DNA of 24,272 nucleotides from Sphacelaria rigidula (Eukaryota > Phaeophyceae > Sphacelariales): positions 1 through 24,272 of the forward strand of contig CAXNAA020000213.1 in NCBI GenBank assembly GCA_964200075.2, in the 5' to 3' direction. Shown here in pieces: positions 1 to 9,600 of the stretch. How positions within the stretch are numbered: position 1 is the first letter of the stretch; each line of letters opens with the position of its first letter. A program made the translations under genes and the position numbers. The notes below the pieces were generated by a model. It made no database searches and was not told the origin of the DNA. It saw only the letters and a program-made list of their open reading frames with translations.

Positions 1-1090
1 GGCAGAGCTAGACTCGACTGACTGATAGTAGGCTTCTTGCCCGGCCCAGCTCGTACGTGGTTTCACATTACCCAGGGCCTCCGCCAAGGCTGTGTCATTG
101 GCCACGATTTGTCCATCATCTTCTTAGCGGCGGTGCTGACGGTGACATTCGACCGCTTCTCGATCGATTAAGTGGTGGTCGATGACTTCATTCACATCGC
201 TGCAGGGGTGGGAAGACTAGCTTAGCGAGCTACTTCGGGCCATGCTGTACTCCGATGTCGCTAGCATTGCGTCGCGATCTCAACTAAGCCTGACAAAGAT
301 GATTACGGCTATTGTCGAAGACTGTGCGGCGTCCGGTGTCATGGCGGCGTAAAAGGTGGTAATCATGCACATGCACTTCCCAAGCGTGAAGGCTGGTGTG
401 GTTGAGGTAGAGACGGCAGGCCAAAGGTACAAGGAAGTTGGGGCCTTCATCTATCTCGGCGGAACCACCAACAGCTTGAGCAGTGCAACCCCTGAAGTCA
501 ACCTCCGCATTGGTTAGGCCTGGAAATGCTTCAAGTACAGCAGAGCGATATACGACAACCCGCACGTCGCAAAGCTTGCGTCGCCCTGGCCGAAAAGATT
601 CGTTCCTTGAAAGCAGAAGTGATCGAGGTCATGCTATACGGTCGCGTGATCTGGGGGCTCTCGCCCAATCGTTTCGATCCGTTGCGGGAAGCCCACCGGG
701 GGTTCCTACTGAGGTGCCCCAACGAGCATACCGTAACCCGCAGCGCTCCCGATCACCACATGATGCCTTACCACAAGGTCCTCCAGAGGACTGACTGCGA
801 TTGCATCGGGACTATCGTTACGAGGTAAATCCTGCTACATGCCAGTGGTGTGGCGTGCATCCACGGCGAGCGCCTCCCCAACATCGTCGTGCGTGGAGAA
901 ATGGTCGGAGGGGACAAGAAGGCAGGCCAATCGGTGGAATCCTTGCGACATGATATCCCTGAGTGCTGCTCCACCTTCGGAATAGACTCGGCATCATGGA
1001 CGCAAACTGCCCAAAATTGTTTTGGGTGGTACCGGGCCGTGGAGGAAGGAGCTAAGACGTGCATGGCAGATTGGACCAACGTGTGCCATG
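1..1090 (+). mobile_element. Decayed LINE-type (non-LTR) retrotransposon, reverse transcriptase part
   Basis: Three frame segments together read as the palm-to-C-terminal part of a non-LTR reverse transcriptase. Frame 1 (about 61-220) has the QGLRQGC motif followed by a short IFLAAVLTVTFDRFS stretch. Frame 2 (about 221-590) has MLYSDVASIASRS at the catalytic site and then GAFIYLGGTT. Frame 1 again (about 590-1080) has EVIEVMLYGRVIWG, HGERLPNIVVRGEMVGG and RAVEEGAKTCMADW. In-frame stops lie at 169-171, 350-352, 515-517 and 826-828, and there are two frame changes, near 220 and near 590. The catalytic YADD box reads YSDV, so the second aspartate is lost. The 5' part (endonuclease, finger region) lies outside the window, and the 3' end is not defined; family similarity fades after about 1080. 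No target-site duplication or poly-A tail was found. The element is certainly dead. Family assignment is from recognised motifs. Confidence 0.85.
242..1090 (+). pseudogene. Reverse transcriptase pseudogene, catalytic box to C-terminal domain
   Basis: This is the best-preserved part of the LINE above. Residues from the YSDV box onward follow the usual order for this type: catalytic turn, a ...KMITAIVEDCAASG... helix, the YLGG motif, a KAEVIEVMLYG motif, and a C-terminal ERLP...VVGGD-type domain before W..A..C.GWYRAVEEGA. Stops at 350-352, 515-517 and 826-828 and a frame change near 590 prevent one product. Everything seen is on the + strand, the same orientation as the downstream gene, so it could lie within an upstream intron of it. 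Confidence 0.75.
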
Positions 1091-2330
1091 CAAAATATGT
1101 TTTTGCTGTGTTCACTAGAATTCCCTCTTCGTCTATTGAAGGTCGCCGAAAGGTGACAAGTAGCCAATCACGTAGGATACTTACTCGCTGGTGCGTCTGC
1201 CGTCTTCCTGAGAAGTTTGATGTCTTTCTCCGTGGGTACGTGGAGATGTTTGACTCTCCCCTGGTATCCATTCAGTTCCTTTACTCTAGGAACAGATCTG
1301 ATCAGTTTTTTTCACCACACCCCGACCGACTCGGGGGGAAACTTTTTCTCTCCTGTTTTCTTTCAACGTCTCTATCGTATTGTTTTTGTCTTGTGTTATT
1401 TTGCCTTGTTTCGGATTCGTAGAAGAAGCCGCCCAATGAGCGTTCGTGCATTACCCTGCATGGGCCAACGGCCGACAAAAGAACAGTGGGCCCGAAATGG
1501 CGATATTTCGCCCCTATTCCGGGGGGAAAACGTGGGGGGGGAGAAGCTGTTGCTCGCCATCACTGGAACTTGATCCTAGATAGTTCCAGGCCGTAGTGAC
1601 GGTCGCTTGATCGTATTTTACCCCGGTATGCTCCGCATTGATGCCCAAAAAATATTCGAAGTTCGACCCAAACTGTCTCAGTATGACTCGTTTTTATTTT
1701 ATTACCCGATGAGCACCTTCATGATTTCATCTTCTCAACAAACGTAACTACATGGTTGAGTGGACAGGATCGTTAATAATTTTCCTGCCTACATGTCCAG
1801 AACGCAAAAGCTGACCGAGGGTGCCCTCCCTTTCCCAACTTTTTCGGCCCCGCCTGGTCAGCAGGGGTTTGTGGAGAGGACAAGCTCACCGCTGTGGCTC
1901 CATGCGCGTTACTTGTGTGTGTGCTAACTTATTTTACTCGTCCTACTCAGTTGGCTGTAGGGGATAAGGTGTACTCATGATCATGCATGCCATAATCATG
2001 AGACCATTCACCTTGCATCCCTACAAAGCCAGGACGGAGCGGGTTTTCGCCGGACCAGGCTCGCACTCAAACCACCAAGCGCGAAGCGCCGTGGTGTGCT
2101 CGGCGAGTCGCATGAAGTGTGAGCTGCATCCTGTTAAGATTGTTCGGTCCGAAGCCTACTGACCTACTGATAATCTTGCATTTGGATGACAGCCTACAAC
2201 GAGTTGCTTTATTTTCTGGTATCGCCACTTCCAGAAACAACCTTATACACTACCTCATGGGTGCGGCACCAATATATGAGGGGATAGGGGAGGAATTTCC
2301 GCATAGCCCAGACACAGAGTCGAAACAGAT
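1091..2330. other. Unassigned stretch, no supported gene
   Basis: About 1289-1570 has T-rich and C/G-run sequence that could be the 3' untranslated tail of the LINE, but no poly-A end marks it. At 1926-1952 there is a pyrimidine-rich acceptor-like stretch followed by a reading of LAVGDK and a GT. This superficially resembles the start of a CAP-Gly domain, but nothing after it continues the domain. I see no other coding signal on either strand. Confidence 0.5.
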
Positions 2331-2494
2331 CCATGTATATTTCGTTTCAGCATTCCTCCCTTCATTTCACTCTCCCCCTCCGTCTATTTTTTTCCGTTTC
2401 CTTTTGTTTCCTTTTTTTTTTTGTGTTTTTTTTGTTTTTTTTTTGGTTTTTTTTTTTTTTCCCTTCCCTGTCCTTTTTTTTTTCGTTTTTTTTT
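2331..2494. repeat. Left copy of a near-duplicate pyrimidine/T-rich tract at the gap edge
   Basis: The tract is C/T-rich and dissolves into long T runs just before the N gap. It aligns with 2514-2677 at a constant offset of 183. At least 52 bases (2374-2425 against 2557-2608) are identical, and the surrounding sequence is similar but with many positions replaced by T. This looks like a poor-quality read end rather than true divergence. ORFs across it (F/S/C-rich) are composition artefacts. Confidence 0.7.
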
Positions 2495-2504
2495 NNNNNN
2501 NNNN
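2495..2504. other. Assembly gap (10 N)
   Basis: Ten N characters sit between the two copies of the duplicated tract. A round-number run suggests a placeholder length. Confidence 0.98.
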
Positions 2505-2513
2505 GAGCGGCAT

Positions 2514-2677
2514 CAATGTATGTTGGGTTTGGGGATGCCTCCCCTCATTTCCCTCCCCCCCTCCGTCTATTTTTTTCCGTTTCCTTTTGTTTCCTTTTTT
2601 TTTTTGTGCTTGTATTGTTTTTTTTCGGGTTTGTTTTGTATTGCCCTGCCCTGTCCTGTTCTGCTCCGTTCTGTTTC
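2514..2677. repeat. Right copy of the near-duplicate pyrimidine/T-rich tract
   Basis: Same sequence as 2331-2494 at an offset of 183, but with mixed bases where the left copy shows T runs. From about 2620 the C/T-rich low-complexity composition continues to about 2800, then thins out towards 2960. No gene is supported in this stretch. Confidence 0.7.
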
Positions 2678-3447
2678 ACTCTCTATCCTTCTCTTTTTGT
2701 TGGCTCGTTCTTGGATGCCGTCATCCTTTGGCTCTTGTCGCGCTGCCTTGTCTTCGTCTTGTCTTGCCTTACTTGTCCTCACTTGTTCGGTTCGGGGTGT
2801 TGACCCATGTAGCTTCTTTATTGTGGCTCTTTGCCCTTTCATAGCCCCCTTTCTCTGTAGCTGGCATTTTTTTCCCATTGTAGTTTGCTTTTCCGAGCCG
2901 CCCGAATTATTTTGCGTATGTTATTGTTCGCCGACGTGTTTTTAGAACCCCACCCTTCGGGACGCCGTGTTTCATGTTCGGGGGCGATTTACTTACATTT
3001 TTCTTGTTTTCTGTCTTGTTGTGCCGTGACTTTGTGACCACGGGAGCTAAACTCCTTGAAAAAGGCTAATGTGAACAATAACAAAAGAAAACAACAACGT
3101 GCCGCCTACAGCACGCACATCCCCAGCAAATACGCCATCCCGTTGAGCTGTTCCACAAGAGCTGTATGCGTTGGCCACATGCATGTACAAGTGTGGGCAC
3201 AACCGGCAATCTTTGTTGCCATTGCTTGATGTGTTCTGTCTCAGTAGAGAAGAAATATTTCGTTTGCCCATGGGCGAAACGTCTTGCTGGAACATGCAAT
3301 GTTGAGAATTCTGCTGCAGGCGCTGCCATGGGAAGTAGCGGGGTTGCATTGGAAAATGCAATAATACACGCACCAAACTCTCAAGTATTTGCACGTCGGA
3401 TGGATCTGACTCTCTCCTTTTCTTTTCCTCGTACCGTGTCATGACAG

Positions 3448-3612
3448 GTCAGACTAGACAGGAGTGCCGGGGCAACCGCAGTCCCGGCAATCACAACAGC
3501 AAGCACGCCATCGGATACAAATACAGGCGCCGGCCCTTCTACCACGACTCCCACCGCTGGAAAGACGTCGTCGCGCCTGGCGGCCATTCGAGAGAAGAAC
3601 AAGGCAAGATCT
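3448..3612 (+). CDS. DCTN1: p150Glued exon 1 of those visible: S/T/A-rich linker
   Basis: Phase 0 at both ends, 55 codons, opening VRLDRSAGATAV and ending RLAAIREKNKARS. The acceptor follows a strong pyrimidine tract (ctctccttttcttttcctc...gacag). An in-frame TGA at 3442 shows this is not the first exon unless the start lies elsewhere. A second acceptor is possible at 3461. The donor (gtggag at 3613) is weak but is the only phase-0 GT before the in-frame stop. VRLDR could be the end of a CAP-Gly domain. Confidence 0.6.
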
Positions 3613-6600
3613 GTGGAGACCTCATAGATGTAAAGGGACCCCATGCGGTATCGCAGGTCGCCGTTTGGGCACGATATCTCACAAACGGAATGTTGCGGTT
3701 GCGAAATCCGCCTACGCGATATTCGTCAGGTTTTACTTAGTCACTACACTCTCCGGCCTTTTTACCTTGTCGTTCTTGCCCGCAACCGGGATATTGATGT
3801 CCAGGCTCTCAAGGAATCTCTGGCCGCTGGAAAGAGTTCGCCGCATGTCGCGTCACGCGGCAGTTTTTCTGGCGAATTGCGTTCTCCTGGAGCAGATTCG
3901 TCCCACGGAGGCTCCATCCCAAGTAGCCCGTCTTCCAACGTGTCCATCAGCAGCGCTGGCACGGAAAGCAGGTACTCTACATCGACGTATTGACTCGGCG
4001 ACACATATTTTGTGGACAGCTTTTTTAACCTTGCACGTGGGTTCACTTTCGGGACCCGCATCTTGTCAGCCGTACATGCCGGCAGACGGGTTATGTGGGA
4101 CTCACTGTCGATTAATTGGGGAACCTATGCACGAAGTACCATAACAACTTGGCACTTTCATTCGCTTGGCGGTTAGAAAGTTCAGTAAACGTGCCTTCTT
4201 GCGATAAACGACCGACTCCCACGTCTACAAAACTTCTGCGCTGCAGGAGAGCGACGAGGACACTTCGTTCTTTCTCCATGGGTGGGCGGGAAGCCCGGAA
4301 ATCCTTTTCAGCAAGAGATGCGAGGGGAGAGAGTAAGATCGGAACGGTGTCCAGTAGAGCTGGAGCTGCGCCAAGTTTCACTTCCCCCGACAGGTCTGCT
4401 TCCGCAAGATTGAGCCCCCGCGCTAGACAGCGCTCACGAGATGCTGACTTCCAAACCGTGGGGAATGATAGTCACAAGGCTGCTTCGCTCATGCCTCCGC
4501 CCTCCACCATGACGGTTGGTCATGAATCATCAAGCGTCGGTTTGGAGAATCTACGTGCAAAAACCGCCGAAGCTACGAGGTGAGTAGGCACCTTCGCACC
4601 GCCAGCAGCATTTGAGTTGGCTTTGAGTGGAACTGTGTGCTCTTGTCTTTTATGCGCTCGTGCTGTTGTTGAAACAGGTGTCAATGGCGAAAAAGATACT
4701 GAAGCCTTTTGTCAGAAAGTAACTCACGCCATGCTTACAGCACCTGTGGGCTCTTCTCATAGTTTGCAGAGTTTTGAGTCGCCACTCAAATTCCAAGTAA
4801 TTTCGCACTATGGATGATCCCGGGCATCCTCTAATATTCTTTAATGTCCTCTAACTTTCAGCTCAGAAACTCAGATCAATAACTGGTCCACTTAAAGTCT
4901 TCCTATTACCATTCGGGACATGGGCATGAAGATTTAGATTATAACTGGAATACGACCCACGGCAAAAACGGAGAGAGTAAGCGTTGCTCATGACGATATA
5001 TTTTCATGTATGTAGGCTATACTTGCAGTAAGTTGAATATGGACTTTCTGAAGCGGTGGGCGCGGTTTGAAGTCGTGAACGACTCCATGTTATTCCCAAT
5101 AGTCAACAGTCTAGGGCATATTGGAAATCAGAGACTTACATCACTACCTCCTTCATTTCAGCTCTGTATTTTGGGTGTTTCGGATGTGCACACAATTTGA
5201 GTGTAGACGAAAACGGATCCGGCGTAAGAATGGAAAGAATAGGGAGGACTTCATCTCGGAACATTTTTCACATATACATGTCATACTCTCAACGTCGAAT
5301 GTGGATGTATGTAAAAGGCGGGGTAGATTTGATGATGGAGGAAAACATGTTTGCAATCACCCAGGGTATGGACGTGAGTATGTGTGCTTGGTACTGTAGC
5401 TGCACGATTTTCAAAGATTGAATAATACATGGCCACTTCGATTCAAAGCCATGAATATTGTAGGCTGACATATTCCAAGTTGAGTGTTTCCACACGACCA
5501 CAGCACATGCTGACCCTGAGGATGTTTCGGTGAATATCACGAACGACACAGAGAGGCCGAGGAAGCGAAATCTCGTCTCGCGGAAACGACTACTAAGCTA
5601 GAGGCGAGTGAGGCCTGTTGTCGCGACCTGGAGGCCAGACTGTCGTCGCTACAGAAGAAATCAGAACACGCTGTGGGAGAGGAGCGGCTGAAGGTTGGTT
5701 TGCTCATGTACCTTGTTTCCTCCGTCTTGTGCATTATGCGGCCTTAGCTTGCTGCAGACTGATCCCCACATAAGTGCACAATAGCTGCGACCAAAATACC
5801 AAAGGAGTAGGCGTTCACATGGTGACCATGTAGGTTATGTGCTAAAACTTCCACACAAGGGCATAATACACATTTTACACCTTCTTCACCTGTTTTCAAA
5901 ATATGTTACATGGAATAGGGTGCCGACGAACTGGATGGCTAAGCAAAAGCGAAGTCTGATATCATATTTTCATCGCCAGAAGACCGTGATGACCATTCTT
6001 CGGTTTGTTTTGAAAAGTCCCGAAAAACCGCGTATTTTTTGCGAAATAAGCAATACTGCCGCGACAAAGTACCACGTAGTGTGGAAAATGTAGAATCTGC
6101 CGGGGGCCGCCCCGAGGCCGCCCAGGTGCTTTCAATTGCAATTGCGTTTCTCTGCTGAAGTTACGAGGTACACTGGTCCGACCTGTTACGGCCCTGAAAG
6201 ACGAAACCACGTACGCATGAGTGTGTAGGGCGCCACGTCTGCTTGTCTTGAGTGTGCGCTGTGTATGCCCGTGTTGCGCCGATATATGCATATGAACGAG
6301 GAAAGAAATAGACGAACACAGCTCCCGTTTTGCCTCAACAAGGGCCAAGGTTTACGATTCTCCTGTGAGAAATGCCAGACTTTCACGATCCCGCGCGGAA
6401 GCACGGCGCGTTGGTTCTAGGCGCCTTTGTATATGGCATGACTAAAGCATGATGAAGGAGTGTGGCACCTGAAGATTTCTTGTTCGCATTAAGGTGATGG
6501 AGAACATACCGTGCAGTAGATCACTACATAAGATAATAGGAAGTGATACAACAATTTTCTAAGAAGAAAATGGCCGCTTGTTGCAGGTATCATAGTTAGC

Positions 6601-9600
6601 TGAACCCTAGTTGTTACGCCTGGAGCCGCAGACCATGTCACATCTCACAACACGTGCGTGAACAGAAGTCAATCGGCTAAGTCCATAGCGCCCCATCGAC
6701 CACGATGTATGTTGTGAGAGCTGTGTCCCCTCACCGTATGTCATCTTGTAAATGGCCATGTAGGTAACCATCACACCAGCTAGACAGCCACACTGCTTTG
6801 TTGCAGACAGCTGTCAGTGCAGCTGTGCATCTTTGTTGTACAGTCAGTACATTCAGACGTGCAGTGTACGATTTTGTTCATATCTTACAAGGTGCATTTG
6901 TGAACAAATAAACGGTACATGTTTGTCATATTTACGATTACAGGCCATGTGGATCTCTAAAACAATTCTTGAAGAAGAAATAAGGTATGTGAGCACCAGG
7001 GATGTCTATTACACGCCGGCGCGCAGCTTGTAGAAGTTCCTTCAGACATCAACCACGGGCATTGACACATTGACACATTGACACATTGACACATTGACAC
7101 ACCAAATGCGCCATCGTAGTGCATCTCCCAGTTGGTTTTGTAGCATGGGGTACGTCCTTGGCCGAGATTTACCTGCTGGTGGGGTTTGGAATACCTTTGC
7201 CATTTTTCCAAGTCAACAAGCCAATAAAATGCACTCTGAGCCTAGAACAAAAGAGGACGTTTGCCCCGCGAGCGTTGCCGTTGACCGCTTTTGAACGCCA
7301 GCACACAACTTACTGAGCCCTTTCAGACATGAATCGTAGGTATCAACCCATCGGCTTGGTTTCCCTCGGGTTGATTTTCAATGAATTTCAGCCAGGGGGG
7401 GGCATGTCTGTGAGCTTCAGCGTCGCACCCTAATTTTCCCTCAAGCCCAAATTTGGCTGGGGGTGTACTCATTTGTTGCTTGCCTCAGTCGTTTCTTAGC
7501 TGAGTCCGCTCGATGTGCAAGCCCCAAACCGCCTGCCCCAGCTGGCGAGGGGGCCCCGCAGGAGGCGCCCCCGCCGGTGGCAATGAAATTGGGCTGTCTT
7601 CATTTCCAATTAAAATTGGCCCACTGTAATCAATAATCAAGGTCTCCCAGCCCAGGAGAAATGAACGTGTCCGCGTTGGACAAAACCCATCATCAATAGG
7701 GCCTCACCCAATTTGCCCGCATCTGAAAGGGTAAATTGGTACCCAGGGAAAACGAGAATGATCAAAAGCCAAAAGCAGGTTGAAAAAAGGAAGCATCACC
7801 AGCACAACTCAAAGCATACCCAGCAGTCGGGAGTAAACCACACGGGATTTCACAAATTGCGGATGAATTCGTTTTCGAGGATGAGCCCTGAGAACCTTCA
7901 TGAGAAAAATAATTGAAATAAGTTGGAAAAAGGTGCAAATGCACGCTCCGGCCGTGGTGTGCGGTCTTTCTCATCCTCAAAAAAGTCCTTCCGCAATGTG
8001 TAGAATCCCGCGCTAGCAGGGGATTATGCAAAAAGGGAAAGACCTTTTTATACGGTAATGGCCGGAGGTCGAAATTGTTAGGAGTTAACACAAGATTTTC
8101 GAAATTGTCCATCTTTTTCAAGTGAGCGAGGCCACGCACCAGGGCCGGAGAATACATTTAATTAGTGAAATCCCCTGTCATAACAGGAATACACGAGCAC
8201 ATGTACCACAACATGTACTTCCATTTGAGTAGGTTAACCCAATAATAGGTCAATAGAGGACATGAAGGCAGCCCGGGCACCTCCTCATTGGAACCTATAT
8301 GCGATTATTGTGCCCATAATCTTGGCGTTCAACTTGAAATGAGCTGTTTCGAGCATATAGAACGCAAACTCGTAGACGGCAGAAAAAAACGAGTGCGCAA
8401 AACAAGAACACACATGGAGACGAAAAACCAAAGGGGAAAATAATAGAGGCACAATTGGCACATATTAACCAGTAGAGTTGTGGTGATGTTTACCCCCAAG
8501 TAGCATGATCCACGAGCAGAACTGCCTTCTTGAAGCATACGCTTGCCCAACGTTAGGAGTGGAAAACACAAGAACGAAAAGCACAATGTGTAAAAGCCTG
8601 ACAATCACAACTCACCAGCTACATGTTGAATATTTCCTCACCATTCAGGTGAAAAGACAGCATTTATCGTATCGTATCGTCGTTATCGTTATCGTTGTCG
8701 CGATCGCTATCGTTTTATCGCGACTATTTTCGATACGATAACGATAACGATATTTCCATACAGTATATCGAAACTTTCGATACGGTATCCAACACCACCC
8801 GATATGGAGAGGTAGCAAACCATCGGTTCACTGAACCAATCGTCCTTGTACTACGCATGACTCCTGCAACGGCGATCATGCTGCGTTTGGGGCGTTTCCT
8901 GACAATGTGCAATATTTTGTTCGAGGCTAAAAAAAGAGGGATGTTGTGGAGCGTGGACTAGGAGATTTGTCACCCCTTGCGTGGACATGAGCTTTTCGTT
9001 ACTGCTTTGTAGAATACTGAACACTAGCACTCATCCACGCGCAGTGTTGGTGTTGGAACCAAATCATCGAGAATGGCAGGACACTGCGCAAAAAACGGAA
9101 AAGAATGGCCGAAACACGCTCATTTGCCCATCGCGTGCTGAGCATGAGGGCAGCCGAGAACACCAAGTTGTTGTTCAGCAAAGACGGAGATTAACCAGAC
9201 AATTTTTTTCGAAGGGTTCAAAATCTTGGAAAGAGGTAGGACCCTCCGATGTGCCCGTATCTTGGTCAATTTTGATCATGGAAGCATACTTTGCCCGGAG
9301 TGGGTGCAGCATATTGATGGGCGTTTTGATATTCATTGATTCTCAAAATTACGCATCAAGGGTCAACCCTGATAATGATGATGATGATTGGCGCTCCCCA
9401 GAAGCAGCGAGAAGAGCAGCGGGGTATCAAACGCCAACGCACAGAATCGTGCCTATTTCAATAGTAAACCCCAACCAGTGACGGATTGTGCTCTCTGTGA
9501 ATGCCAGTAACAACCAGAGTATTGGCCAACAGTGAGCACTGATTCTTGGATGCCGAACCGTTTTCATCTCCTTGAACAAAGACCCGCCGACAGGCTTGTT

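Noticed and set aside
768-1271. 167-codon minus-strand ORF
   Set aside because: Exact shadow of the LINE C-terminal region, which has recognisable family motifs on the + strand.
1950-1970. LAVGDK after a good acceptor-like tract, like a CAP-Gly start
   Set aside because: Only six residues, then a GT or a stop; no continuation of the domain found downstream.
2119-2945. Several long F/S/C-rich ORFs
   Set aside because: They are translations of a T/C-rich low-complexity tract and run across the N gap.
3166-3444. ORF with KKYFVCP, reminiscent of the CAP-Gly YFxC motif
   Set aside because: No GxF follows and no GKxDG precedes it; the similarity is limited to four residues.
3464-4144. 226-codon + strand ORF
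   Set aside because: It crosses exons 1 and 2 in the wrong frame. Arginine/proline-rich content is typical of a shifted GC-rich coding strand, and frame 1 gives phase-consistent exons.
7762-8157. 131-codon minus-strand ORF in the large intron
   Set aside because: No family recognised, uneven composition, no splice partners; could be transposon debris but cannot be supported.
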